Origin: Axinella damicornis
Taxonomy: Eukaryota; Porifera; Demospongiae; Axinellida; Axinellidae
Assembly (NCBI GenBank): GCA_963931865.1
Contig: OZ007514.1
Coordinates: 10,837,478 to 10,901,477, forward strand
Length of the DNA stretch: 64,000 bases
Direction of reading: 5' to 3'
Part shown: positions 1 through 10,462 of the stretch, piece after piece
Layout: each line of letters begins with the position of its first letter
Numbering within the stretch: position 1 is the first letter of the stretch
Notes under the pieces: model-generated
Database searches by the model: none
Seen by the model: only the letters and a program-made list of their open reading frames with translations
Told to the model about the DNA's origin: nothing
Made by a program: the position numbers and the translations under genes

Positions 1-468
1 CCACCCCTTCCTTCCTCCCTCCTTTCTCCCTTTCTCCCTCCCTTGCTCCCTCTATCCTCTCTTCTCTCCCTCCTTCTACTCTCTCTCCCTCCTTCCCCTC
101 CCTCCCTCCCCCTCCCTCCCTCCCTCCCCCTCCCTCCCTCCCTCCCATCCTCCCTCCCTCCCTCCCTGCCTCCCTGCCTCCCTCCCTCCCTCTCTCCCTC
201 CCTCCCTCCCTCCCTCCACCCCTTCCTTCCTCCCTCCTTTCTCCTTCTCTCCCTCCCTTGCTCCCTCTGTCCTTTCTTCTCTCCCTCCTTCTACTCTCTC
301 TCCCTCCTTCCCTCCCTCCCCCCTCCCTCCCTCCCCCCTCCCTCCCTCCCCCCTCCCTCCCTCCCATCCTCCCTCCCTTCCTCCCTCCCTCCCTTCCTCT
401 GTCCCTCCCTCCCTCCCTCCCTCCCTCCCTCCCTCCCTCCCTCCCTCCCTTCCTCCCTCCCTCCACAG
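1..468. repeat. Polypyrimidine (CCCT/CCTT)n tract in NADK intron
   Basis: Nearly pure C/T on the plus strand, built from CCCT, CCTT and CCCCT units with a partly duplicated block of about 220 bp (similar text near 15-90 and 215-300). It runs directly into the AG acceptor of the first visible NADK exon at 469, so it acts as an extreme polypyrimidine tract. Long open frames through it (Leu/Pro/Ser or Gly/Glu/Arg repeats) are composition artefacts. Confidence 0.9.
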
Positions 469-3201
469 GAGAGCATCCCTCCCATTGTCTCCTTCCACCT
501 GGGTTCACTTGGCTTCCTCACTCCATTTCAATTCCAAGATTATAAGAAAGCTATCGAGAGAGTACTGAAAGGTGATTAGTGTTAGCCTCGTTCCCAGGCT
601 CCCCCTGTTCATGCAGGGGGGAGCCTGGGAACAGGGCTAATTTTGTGTCTTGTCAATCATAATTCATAATTTTGCAATTCCCTTTTTTCATAACAGACAC
701 TGTTTATATCGAAATTTGATATAAACAGTGTCTGTTGTGAATCTTTGGGAATTGCAAAATGTATGAGACAGGCCATAGCTCAGATTTAATCTGATGGGTA
801 CAGAGGTTGTTGTAAAGCAGTAACTCGCTCTACGTGTAGCTGGAAAATCCGCCTTGATCACTGGAATTCGAAGCGATACAAGGTGAGAGGACTGTTTTGT
901 AGGCCCATTTATACTTCAAACCAACGCTTATGCTTTGCACGCATCTTCCAAAGAGATATTGCCGGATGTGACATCATGAAGCTCAAAGTCTCACGACACA
1001 CATATGCATCGTTGGTTGGTAAAGGGTTAACCGAATAAGGTCTATTTCATGACCAATGTGCTATTGTGGGTTTGTGCTAGCCAGGCCCCGCCCAGCTTTC
1101 TGTCAAGCGAGAGAGAGCCTGGTACATAAGTTTTATCAAATGAGCGACATCAAGGGTAGAAAGACGGTAGAAGTAAGACCTGAAATGAATATGGGTGTAC
1201 ATGTACTGGGGCTCAGAACAGCAAGAAGAGCGAAGGCACCAGGTAAAAAAATACTAGCTAGTGGGGGCGGGGCGACTGTCATACATACCGAGCGTTGAAC
1301 GTGTAGATGGGATGGTTGAACAACAGGCAAATTGTAGCGTTTTCGTTCCGACAATTTAGCCATTTGTAGATTACGTCATGCTCACATGCGGAAACTTACC
1401 AGCTGCAGTAATGAACTGTCTTGATTGTGTGTGTGTGTGGTGAAGACCTCTGCTGTATCACCACCTGTAGGCAACTTGAGCCTGACCCTGCGCCACCGTT
1501 TACAGTGTGAGATCGAGACGGTGCACGAAGTCAGCACCCTCAGCCCGGACAAGGAGTGTCCCATCTCACCCGGCGAAGATAAGGATTTTGCGCCGAAGAA
1601 ACCGTACACTCCCTTCCAGAAGTTTGTCGCTAAGGTTGAAGTCAAGATGGGAAAGCCCCGAGCGAAGATGCTGGTAAGATACATGTACATGTAGTTCTTT
1701 GTCCTGTGCCGTAAGCTTGCTCCCCCGCCATATTTGCATACTGCAAGTGAGGCAGTATTATTACAGTAGCCATAATGGCTAGCCTCATTCCGTCCCATGA
1801 CATTTTCGGTTGCTTGCAACCGAAAACGTCGTGGGACTGGGAAGGAGGCTAGGAATTCATGGCCTGGGAAGGAGGCTAGGAATTCATGGCCTGGGAAGGA
1901 GGCTAGGAATTCATGGCCTGGGAAGGAGGCTAGGAATGGCCTGGGAAGGAGACTAGGAATTCATGGCCTGGGAAGGAGGCTAGGAATGGCCTGGGAAGGA
2001 GGCTATGAATGGCCTGGGAAGGAGGCTATGAATGGCCTGGGAAGGAGGCTAGGAATGGCCTGGGAAGGAGGCTACACCAATACACATGTATGGCTGTATA
2101 TGGTTACATTCCAGGGTACCTAGACCATAGGAAACTGGTTACTGTTACTCGTTTTCGTTGTTCAGGTGATGAATGAGGTAGTGGTGGACCGGGGCCCTTC
2201 CCCCTACCTCACCAACCTGGAGGTCTTCTGCAATGGAAGGATAATGACATCTGTGCAGGGCGATGGTACGTGGTTAGCTTGTGTCCAGTGAATGAAGACG
2301 TGGAGGGTTGTTGCAGCCATGCAGTCATGACACTGTTCCATAAAGTGTTGCCACAAAAGTGATCTCAGATCACTTTTGATCCTTCCATCCCCCTCCCTCC
2401 CTCCCTCCTCCCTCCCTGCATCCTCCCTCCCTCTTCCCTCCCTCCCTCCTTCCCTCCCTCCCTCCCTCGCACCCTTCCTCCCTCCCTCCCTCCCCCCTCC
2501 CTCCCTCCCTCCCTGCCTCCCTCCCTCCTTCCTCCCCCCTCCTTCCCTCCCTCCCCCTCCCTCCCCCCTCCCTCCCTTCCTCCCTCCCTCCCTCCCTCCC
2601 TCCCCTCCCTCCCTCCCCCTCCTTCCCTCCCTCCCTCCCCCTCCCTCCCCCCTCCCTCCCTCCCTCCCTCCCTCCCTCCCTCCCTCCCTCCCTCCCTCCT
2701 TCCTCCCCCCTCCTTCCCTCCCTCCCCCTCCCTCCCCCCTCCCTCCCTTCCTCCCTCCCTCCCTCCCTCCCTCCCCTCCCTCCCTCCCCCTCCTTCCCTT
2801 CCTCCCTCCCCCTCCCTCCCCCCTCCCTCCCTCCCTCCCTCCCTCCCTCCCTCCCTCCCTCCCTCCCTCCCTCCCTCCCTCCTTCCTCCCCCCTCCTTCC
2901 CTCCCTCCCCCTCCCTCCCCCTCCCTCCCTCCCTCCCTCCCTTCCTCCCTCCCTCCCTCCCTCCCTCCCTCCCTCCCTCCCTCCCTCCCTCCTGCAGGTG
3001 TCATAATTGCCACTCCCACGGGCAGTACGGCCTACTCCCTTGCAGCAGGGGCCAGCATGGTTCACCCGAGTGTGCCCTCCATGATTGTCACACCCATCTG
3101 TCCCCATTCTCTCTCCTTCAGATCCATTGTTGTCCCTTCAGGAGTTGAGATCTCGGTAGGATTTTTTACCTCCATGCCAGCACACATGTACACCCATACA
3201 C

Positions 3202-3262
<61 letters not shown>

Positions 3263-3273
3263 CACACACACAC

Positions 3274-3331
<58 letters not shown>

Positions 3332-4533
3332 GTTGGCAGGTATAGGCTTGTAGAAAAGTTATTTTGCTCAACTAGAACACAAGCCTGGCATGATTTGATG
3401 ACCTACTCGCATGTGTACATTGTGATAAAGTACTCTTATGAAAAGTTTCTTATCAAGGTTAATCATTTTGAAGGTTCCAAAGCATTGTTTTTTAAACAAT
3501 TTATGGTGCTGGTACGATCCATCTGTCCAGATTCGTGTAGCGCCCCAGAGTAGGAACTCGGCATGGGTGGCCTTTGATGGCAGGAACAGACAGGAGATAA
3601 AGCAGGGAGACAGGTGGGTTTGTGTTGCCATGGATACGGTTCATACATGGCTGGGTAGGGATTGGTTTAGTTAACCCTTTGAATGTGCTCATTGACACTC
3701 AGCGACTCCTGAGAGCAAGTTATTGCCTAGGTTACAAGTCCTATCTCTCAGGCTTCTTGCCGTTTAACTTACAGTCACTGACTTCAACTTCTTCGGAGGC
3801 TAAAACTGTCGAACTGTATTGTTAATCTGTCTGCTAAGGGCATCATTGAGCCCAGACTATTGTTATGTGGCTACAAGGCAGAGTTATACTCCAGCGCTCA
3901 CCTTGGAACTCTCCCTGTTCTTGTGCCGTCGATATAGCATGGTGTTGATAGGTACTGTGGTGATTCCTCAAGCCTATACTAGGCACTTTGAGTGCTAGCT
4001 ACCAGTGGTGTTCTGTGGCAAAAAAGCCTGCTTATGCCGCCTGTACACAAAGCGGCGAAAAACAGTGAGCGCTTACTTTACTCTCAATCGGTAGGTGGAG
4101 CTTATGATCATGATCGATTGCTGATATCCGTAGGGTCTGCCTCTTCATTACTGTGATTGCCATTATATTATCAGGGTCTGCCACGCTTCAGTTTGCTCGC
4201 GAAATCACAGTAGCCGCATAAATACGCTGTTCGCACTGAGCAGAAGTTTTGACAAGCATATCTATACACTGATCACGCTCCAAGAGTTAAGGTTCAAATA
4301 CCACTCCTCCAAATAGCTGAGATCAGTGAACTCCAACAAACCACTATGTAGAACGTTCCTTTCATGGAAGTGTGGTTGAGTGACCCATCCCCTCACTCAG
4401 GGTGACTGTGACCACCAGTGCCTGGCCTGTTCCCTCCATCAACAACACAGGACACGTCACAGACTGGTTCGATAGCTTAGGGGAATGTCTACAATGGAAT
4501 GTTAGGAAACAACAGAAACAGCTTGGGGTGTGA
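469..4533 (+). CDS. NADK: NAD kinase, 3' six exons (5' end outside window)
   Basis: ATP-NAD kinase, which phosphorylates NAD+ to NADP+ (cytosolic in animals). Exons read from splice sites with matching phases: 469-571, 1471-1673, 2166-2265, 2998-3155, 3531-3613, 4401-4533 (stop TGA 4531-4533). The peptide follows animal NADK closely: [12 protein letters not shown] in the first exon, [13 protein letters not shown] in the third, the [16 protein letters not shown] loop and [17 protein letters not shown] in the fourth, [13 protein letters not shown] in the fifth, and a C-terminus with [18 protein letters not shown] in the last. The GGDGT motif and N-terminal region should lie upstream of base 1. 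The second exon carries a family-specific insertion between TLRHRL and NEVV. Introns hold polypyrimidine tracts, a minisatellite and (CA)n, but the coding frame is intact. Family identity is clear; splice borders are inferred by eye. Confidence 0.95.
582..640. repeat. Palindromic hairpin element (TAGCCTCGTTCCCAGG family)
   Basis: The left arm TTAGCCTCGTTCCCAGGCTC is mirrored by GAGCCTGGGAACAGGGCTAA around a short C/G-rich loop. It is one of at least seven copies in the window sharing the same arms. It lies just after the NADK exon at 469-571. Confidence 0.75.
668..760. repeat. Hairpin-type inverted repeat in NADK intron
   Basis: ATTTTGCAATTCCC at 668-682 is the reverse complement of GGGAATTGCAAAAT at 747-760. 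The inner arms (AACAGACACTGTTTATAT and its complement) pair almost to the centre near 714. No coding content. It is unrelated in sequence to the TAGCCTCGTTCCC hairpins and is probably a small non-autonomous foldback element. Confidence 0.75.
1780..2074. repeat. Hairpin element whose right arm has expanded into a minisatellite
   Basis: 1780-1851 is a TAGCCTCATTCC...GGAAGGAGGCTA hairpin. From about 1840 the end of its right arm (GGGAAGGAGGCTAGGAATTCATGGCCT) is repeated about nine to ten times in units of roughly 20 or 27 bp, with or without the ATTC insert, to about 2074. It lies in the NADK intron before the exon at 2166. Confidence 0.8.
2379..2991. repeat. Polypyrimidine (CCCT)n tract in NADK intron
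   Basis: About 610 bp of C/T only, with a higher-order period of roughly 190 bp in which a TCCTCCCCCCTCCTTCCC block recurs three times. It ends at the CTGCAG acceptor of the exon at 2998. The opposite strand is pure purine and could adopt triplex structure. Confidence 0.9.
3197..3328. repeat. (CA)n microsatellite
   Basis: About 130 bp of CA dinucleotides with two short interruptions, in the NADK intron between exons 2998-3155 and 3531-3613. Confidence 0.95.
3671..4245. mobile_element. Decayed TTAA-flanked (piggyBac-like) MITE in last NADK intron
   Basis: The left end reads TTAACCCTTTGAATGTGCTC. The right part (4217-4245) has CATAAATACGCTGTTCGCAC, which matches the inner right end of another copy near 24440-24473 that does finish in AAAGGGTTAA. 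The terminal AAAGGGTTAA is missing here. TTAA target sites with CCCTTT ends are typical of piggyBac-type non-autonomous elements. No transposase is visible. Confidence 0.5.
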
Positions 4534-5516
4534 ATCTACATCCTTCATCGTATTTATTTCCTTTTGTCAAGAAATTGTCATAGCAAGTTTGGTGTAATTA
4601 TGTTGCCAAGGGTGCGAAGCACTCTTTTTGTAGTTATTTGTTTTTATACAATTTTGCTTTCCAATGTACGTGACTGTTTGTGGTAACAGTTTAGCTTCGT
4701 TCCCAGTCCCACGACCAGCTTTTCGTCGCTTGCAAGTGACGATCAGCTGGGCGATGGCCTGGGAACGAGGCTAGTAACAGTTATGAATTCTTACCCCACA
4801 CGTCATTTGTTGTGTCATATAATTATGCATTAAGAAAGGTCATGTGCTATCCTAGCACTAATGTCTTGCAAATTTGGAAGGGATGGAGCCATACACTTAG
4901 TAACTGAAATTAACGATGAAAAGAATGTTGTTAATTGCATTGATACATCCAGGCTTAGTGTACCTATGTGGGAGTCAACCCACTAGCTCGGAGGGTCCAT
5001 TTGGCCTCACACGCATGATGCAGAGGCAACTTGTGTATATATGCCTGCTCAGTGAACATACCGGCCCATGCATCATGCAGTCCTTCAGCTAAGGAATTAC
5101 CTCGTGATCCCCCCATCCCACTGTTATGCCCATTGCCTTTATGTATGATTGTCACTCACATTTTTCTTAAAATATGTTTGGTAGTTCTCTCCAAGTCTGC
5201 ATGCAGTACCTGGAGGAAGTTACATTGTAGTCTGGGCCAGGTGGTGTTCATATCTAGTGATTACAGCATGCACGTGGTACAGTGAATGCACACAAATCCC
5301 ACGTGTATAAGCAGATTGAGTTCTACATTATACGAAGTTAACACGTATAACATTAAGTTGTGCATGAGAAAAGCAGGTGCAACTGTACTAGTGAGCTATA
5401 ATTGGTCCTGTCAGTATCAGTAACACGAATACTAAGATTGCTCCTCCCCTGATATATAAGTCTCGGTCTGCACCTGAAGATCTAGCTCCAGTTTCTTCGA
5501 TCCTCTACTCTCAAAA
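4534..5516. other. NADK 3' UTR and intergenic sequence
   Basis: Sequence after the NADK stop. It contains one hairpin element (4692-4773). I see no convincing exon or RNA gene in the rest. Confidence 0.5.
4692..4773. repeat. Palindromic hairpin element (TAGCCTCGTTCCCAGG family)
   Basis: Arms TTAGCTTCGTTCCCAG and CTGGGAACGAGGCTA, with an inner CAGCTTTTCGTCGC / GTGACGATCAGCTG stem. Same family as 582-640 and others. Confidence 0.8.
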
Positions 5517-5776
5517 GTGGTTGGCCTCCAGCCGTGGTGTTCCTCTTCAGATTCTTCCTCTACTCTCAAAGGTGGTTGGCCTCCAGCCGTGGTGTTCCTC
5601 TTCAGATTCTTCCTCTACTCTTGAAGGTGGTTGGCCTCCAGCCGTGGTGTTCCTCTTCAGATTCTTCCTCTACTCTTGAAGGTGGTTGGCCTCCAGCCGT
5701 GGTGTTCCTCTTCAGATTCTTCCTCTACTCTTGAAGGTGGTTGGCCTCCAGCCGTGGTGTTCCTCTTCAGATTCTC
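5517..5776. repeat. 55-bp tandem satellite, about five units
   Basis: The unit begins GTGGTTGGCCTCCAGCCGTG and recurs at 5517, 5572 and every 55 bp to about 5776. Units differ mainly at CTCTCAAAG versus CTCTTGAAG. A frame stays open through it because 55 bp is not a multiple of three and no frame happens to contain a stop, so this is not evidence of coding. Confidence 0.9.
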
Positions 5777-6583
5777 CACCACATATTATGTTGGTGCTGT
5801 ACTTTTCCTGGGGGGTTGAAATGTCCTGCATGCAGCCAGTGCAGAGGAGGGAGGATCGAGGTCACAATCATATAATTATAGCCTCTCACATAATTATAAT
5901 CATACACACGTGGACCAGACCAACCGGAAGTAGGAATTAATGTCAGGGTTTTAACGTAACATCAAAATTGGCAGAACATAATATTATAGTCAAGTACATG
6001 TATCCTTGGTAATACTTTGGGTCAGCCATTGCCATGAGCAGGGAAGTCAGTCCAGTCCTGCGAGTTGCATTGTACAGCAAATTGCGAAGCGTCAGTTAGC
6101 TATGATGGCCGTCATCGTAGTGGGTATCAAGTCTGCCAACAGCAATGATTTCAAGGATGACTTGATGGAGGCAACCATTCGAACCAGGCGCTCATTGGTG
6201 TTTTATACTGTCCACAGCCACATGCAATGTTGACTACCAACACAACTAGCTAGTTCTTCACCTCCTTCCACACTGACTCCTGCACTCTTTGGCATCTTAG
6301 CCATCTCCACAGTATCTGCCAACTCTCTCTCATCCCTTCCTCTGTCTTCCCCTTCTAAAGAGTAAAGAGAACGCGATGGAGGGCACATCATCAACACTCT
6401 TTCTAGGATCATCAGACACTGGATTCCACATTTGTGTGGTAGCCTAGTATGTAATGTAGCACAAAGCCTGTGGTATAACATGCACACTACTTTTACCAGG
6501 CAATGGTTCATTCTTGAGGTCCTTTTCTTGGCAAGGCCCCCTCATTCACAATGCTGACTGTAACCAGTTATCTCTTGCAGGGT

Positions 6584-6716
6584 TTTGATGAAGTCCCTAA
6601 TCACACAGGAGAGTTGACATCTACCTCCCTCCTCACCCTTCTCTACCGCCTTCTCTCTCTTCACTTATACCTTCGACCAGATGGACTACTATTTGTGTCT
6701 CACAACAACAACCTGG
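6584..6716 (+). other. Exon-like fragment, unidentified
   Basis: Preceded by CTCTTGCAG at 6574-6582, this stretch translates to about 45 residues with non-repetitive composition, including GFDEVPNHTGEL and LYLRPDGLLFVSHNNN. The second part resembles the LRPGGLLV strand of class I methyltransferases. The open frame then runs into a tandem repeat (6735-6890) and GC-rich promoter-like sequence, so the coding part, if real, is short. It may be a relic exon. No neighbouring exon could be joined to it. Confidence 0.25.
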
Positions 6717-6734
6717 TTCCCAGACGCCAAACCT

Positions 6735-6890
6735 TTTGGAACTTGTTTCCGAGCGGCGTGGGGTCTGTCCAGTCCAACAGTCATAGCAACAAACTCGTTT
6801 CCAGAGCCTTTGGTGGAATTTGTTCCCGAGCGGCGTGGGGTCTGTCCAGTCCAACAGTCATAGCAGCAACCTCGTTTCCAGACGCCAAGC
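6735..6890. repeat. ~77-bp tandem repeat
   Basis: Two to three units containing GCGTGGGGTCTGTCCAGTCC followed by AACAGTCATAGCA, with CTCGTTTCCAGA borders. Together with a partial unit at 6713-6760 they create a long open frame that I regard as non-coding. Confidence 0.7.
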
Positions 6891-7153
6891 CTTTTCAAAC
6901 TCATTCCCGAGAAGCCTTCCACCCAGCCCTACTTGCATACTACAACGACAGCAATGGAGGGAGAACCACCCGAGGAGGCCAACGCCAACGGAAACCGATG
7001 AAAAACGACAGAGACAGAAACACGCTCATCATTGGCCACCGTTTACGCGTGCACAAGCGTTTCCCACCAAAATTTGAATGGCGCCACGGATGCCAACCAA
7101 TCAAATTAGAGCATTTCCAGGTCACGCGTTACTGGCGCACGCGTTGCCGGAGG

Positions 7154-7161
7154 GTATATAA
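7154..7161 (+). promoter_or_regulatory. TATA-like box, possible promoter of the four-TM gene
   Basis: GTATATAAAG in a CpG-containing stretch (7020-7150) lies about 60 bp upstream of a good splice donor (GAG followed by GTGAGC at 7222-7228). A short non-coding first exon ending near 7222 could splice to the coding exon at 8672, whose ATG is immediately preceded by CAGCAGT. This linkage is inference. Confidence 0.35.
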
Positions 7162-7275
7162 AGCGAGTCCAGTTCTGCCGAAGTCATTCGGGTTAGGTTT
7201 AGCTCCGGTGAGGTTAAGTTGAGGTGAGCCCTCACCCTAACTTTACCCGAGCTGACTACCTTTCACCGCCAGGGT

Positions 7276-7545
7276 AAGTTCAGGTGGGTGGGGTGGGAGC
7301 ATTGGGGGGGTGGGGCTGGGAGCATTGGGGGGTGGGGTGAGCATGGGCGGTGGGGTAAGCATGGGTGGTGGGGTGGGAGCATTGGGGGGTGGGGCTGGGA
7401 GCATGGGAGGGGGTGCATGTGGGTGGGAGCATGGAAGGGGGTGCATGTGGGTGGGGCTGGGGGGTGGGTGCATGGGGGTGGGGGGTGGGGGTGGGTGCAT
7501 GGGGGTTGGGGTGGGGGGTGGGTGCATGGGGGTTGGGGGTGGTGC
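7276..7545. repeat. G-rich minisatellite (GGGTGGGAGCATGGGGG)
   Basis: About 270 bp of degenerate GGGGTGGGAGCATGGG / GGGGTGGGTGCATGGG units, with G on the plus strand. Many G-runs of three or more make G-quadruplex formation likely. The open frames on both strands are low complexity. Confidence 0.85.
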
Positions 7546-8671
7546 AGACCTCAGTAGAATTCTGTATCAATTTCAAAAAAGGTATAGCTATAGCTATGAC
7601 AGTATAATATATATGCCGATGTTGACTCATGCAGAGGAATGATTTTATTCTTGAAGAACAAGAGAGCGAAAGAAAAAGTGGTGAGGTGAGCAAATATCTC
7701 GCCTTTGGCATTGTTACTCATGCTTCGCACTCGTAACAATACTACGGCAACAAACTCGTGATAATTTCCGGTATAGCTTTGTACTATGGTGACACTTATT
7801 ATATTATATTGAGAGGTTTGTTTCCAGCTTGAGTAACTAAGGATACCAAATCAGGTGACAAGAATCCTCCATTTGGCAAGAATACAAACTCTGACTGCAG
7901 CCAAAGAATGTATCAGCTAGCTAGACTACCAATTCCTTTCAGAGTATGAAGCACTAATTGAAACTATGGTTTCAACTTGCCTCGTGACTATATCAACACC
8001 ATCCATGCAGCTGTGTAACTATAATATACAGATCTATATGTACTAGCTAGCTACTCTGCATCATGTCTGAATTGTCATGCTGTAGTTATGTAACCATGTA
8101 ACTAGCTATGTGCTACAGCTAGATCAGTGTTGGTGTGAAACATCTGAGTTGCATGGCCGTGTGGTTGACTGTAGCTATAGCAGGTATAGACTTACTAATG
8201 AGCTACATGTTATAACAGGAAACATGGCACAAATCGGTGATCAACATGTGCCGGATGGTTTTGGCTTTGGGTTAATAATATTGTCTCTGTGGTTACAACT
8301 GAATATGCTGTGCTTCATGTTTACGGTACCTCCTATATACAAGCTGAATCATGATGTGTATGGCTGTTGACCTATTAAACTCAGCCATATAATAGCCACA
8401 GCCGTAACAGTATACGGCCATATAAAACATCCCAATAGATAACTCTCAACTACAATGCATGGATCTAGCTATGGCCACTCAAGAATGCAAGATTCCAGTA
8501 CTCCATGTTTAGCTCTGTACATGTGTATTGCTAGCAGAAGATACAGTTGAATATACAGCTAGCTATATATTTACTGCAGCTTAATAGGTAAGCACATATA
8601 GCAGGTGTAGCTAGTCAGAAATCCAAACAAGAGAAGCTGAGTCTTGTTAGCTATAGGTGTTGTGCAGCAGT
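7546..8671. other. A/T-rich intergenic or 5' intron sequence
   Basis: Rich in TAGCTAGC and CTATAG motifs. No exon recognised; possibly a 5'-UTR intron of the following gene. Confidence 0.4.
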
Positions 8672-9280
8672 ATGGCAGCTAGGAGCTGTAGGAGTTGGGC
8701 CTGCATCACTACCACTGTGCTGTTGGTGATCACCCTTCCTTGGGTGTTGGCTACAGTCTTCACATGGATCTATGCTGAAGCACTTCCGAGTGGTATGAAT
8801 AATCAAAGTATTGACACAGCGATTGCTACATTACAGAGTGTCAGTGCTTTCCTATACATCGGATACGTCATTTCTGCACTGGTGTGCATGTTCTGTGTAG
8901 GAGACCCCAAAGACAGATGCGTCCGTTTCTGTCTTGTTCTTGGGATTGCAATGTTTGCAATAGTCCCCATTGCAGCAGGAATAACTCTGGCCGTGACTGC
9001 GGGTGCTTCCACAGATGCAGGTGTAAAGGGCATGGGAGCAGTCTGTGCTATACTGTGTGCTGTCAGTACGACTCCGTGCTGTGCTATCACACTATGGGCA
9101 CTGTTTTGTGGTTCACGGGGTGTACGAAATGAATCAAAATTCCCTGCTCCTATTGCTTTTGTCCCTCTACTGTGGAGGAGCAAGGAAGAAAACTCATACA
9201 CAAGAGATCATGACAATTCAACTACTCACAAGAAGGAAAAACCTGAGAAAGAATTCGAAGTAACTTCAAATGACAAATGA
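8672..9280 (+). CDS. Four-transmembrane membrane protein, unidentified family
   Basis: Single-exon protein of 202 residues, starting at the ATG at 8672 (MAARSCRSWACI). The frame is open a little upstream without another ATG. Four hydrophobic segments are visible: about residues 10-32 (TTVLLVITLPWVLATVF), 55-75 (AFLYIGYVISALVCMFCV), 85-110 (FCLVLGIAMFAIVPIAAGITL) and 120-145 (cysteine-rich, AVCAILCAVSTTPCCAITL). A charged C-terminal tail of about 45 residues follows (HKKEKPEKEFEVTSNDK). The layout gives both termini cytoplasmic, as in tetraspan proteins, but the tetraspanin CCG motif and large second loop are absent, so I do not name a family. Composition is stop-free and non-repetitive, unlike the flanking sequence. 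Confidence 0.65.
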   Translation: MAARSCRSWACITTTVLLVITLPWVLATVFTWIYAEALPSGMNNQSIDTAIATLQSVSAFLYIGYVISALVCMFCVGDPKDRCVRFCLVLGIAMFAIVPIAAGITLAVTAGASTDAGVKGMGAVCAILCAVSTTPCCAITLWALFCGSRGVRNESKFPAPIAFVPLLWRSKEENSYTRDHDNSTTHKKEKPEKEFEVTSNDK

Positions 9281-10462
9281 TACACATGGATATGGTTAAT
9301 GTACAAAGTGAATTTACCGCTTGATTGTGGACATAATTATGGTATACTGTTCATAGTAGCTAAACCTGTGTGTTGTTTGGTCGGCATTATGCCATGATTA
9401 GCTACAGCACATGCCATGGTGCTTCAGAACATTTAGAGTGCTGCCTACACTAGATAGTTGTACACAAACACATCACTCGTACGTATTTCAATAGGCATCC
9501 TCATTCTGTTATGCTTTCATGATCATTTGTAATAACGTAACAAAATTGGTATCATGTCGTAATCTCAGTTAACCATTAGCGGTAGCTAGCGATAAAGATG
9601 AAGGCCTAAAAATGGCTCTGGTACTGTTCACATGTGTTCTGGAATAGCACACTGGGGTGCTACAGTGGTTGCCATGTTGCTATCTTGATAATTGTAAAAA
9701 CGGCATGGTTTCAATGGACATGGATCCACTATATATGCAAATGGAAGTGTAGCTACAACGAATTGCCATGATAACAAAATCAATTTCTGAGAACAACCTC
9801 AACGATCAGTTTCCGCGTTTTATATCAACGTTACCACTGTAACATCCTAGGGTGCTTAGCTATACCTAGTGGCTAAATGCTCACTAAAAGTGGAGTATGA
9901 TTAGAGTCAAAATCCATCAGTCCACCTGACTGGTTTCCCAGACACTCCATCACAGAAGTGACGGAATGCATTGACAATTGGGTACTGTCTTCCTAAATTA
10001 AATACCAGCACGACACCAGTTCTCTGAAAAACTCCTACGCTTGGGGCCCAAAATTACCGCTTGTCTCAACTGCCACTGTACGAAGGCAGCAAGGGTCCAG
10101 ATGAGATGGCTTTGGAAATGAATGACTGTGCAGTAGGACTGCTTCACACTACTGAATTACCCTATCATGCAGGAGTGTGGTTAATCAGCATGGAGAGGAA
10201 AAAGGTAGCAGGTAGTCGTTACGGGCGAATTTTATTTGGACGTACTTTCGACTTCAGTCTCTGGCAGATCCATCAACTACGCATGCGCAGTTTACACCTC
10301 ATATGCACACTGGAGGTCACAGTACAGACAGGACGGTCTTGTCCGGGCGCCCGCCATTGGTAGTGCGTGACGTCATGCACGCAAACCGATATCGCGATGG
10401 CTTCGTGACTTACAAAACGAGGATACACGCAAGTCGAGATCCATTCCTCCACGCGGCCCGAG
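9281..10462. other. Intergenic sequence and gene A upstream region
   Basis: No exon recognised. 9690-9790 shares short blocks (ATGGATCCAC, ACGAATTGCCATG) with 54440-54490, which suggests an old dispersed repeat. The last 120 bp is CpG-rich. Confidence 0.4.
10368..10375. promoter_or_regulatory. CRE-type palindrome TGACGTCA upstream of gene A
   Basis: A perfect TGACGTCA lies 88 bp before the gene A ATG at 10463, next to an inverted CCAAT (CCATTGG at 10354). No TATA box is seen, unlike paralogous gene B. The site is a known CREB/ATF recognition sequence; its use here is inferred from position only. Confidence 0.4.

Noticed and set aside
43..579. Long open frames of Leu/Pro/Ser (plus) and Gly/Glu/Arg (minus) over 1-580 and 2200-3350
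   Set aside because: They are read through (CCCT)n and (CA)n low-complexity DNA. Only the terminal segments that belong to NADK exons are real.
6551..7222. 223-codon open frame upstream of the four-TM gene
   Set aside because: Most of it crosses a 77-bp tandem repeat and promoter-like GC-rich sequence. Only the first ~45 codons after a CAG acceptor look protein-like, and these are reported as a low-confidence fragment.
7243..7711. Open frames with PPTPMHP or GGGWVHGG repeats
   Set aside because: Pure products of the G-rich minisatellite.
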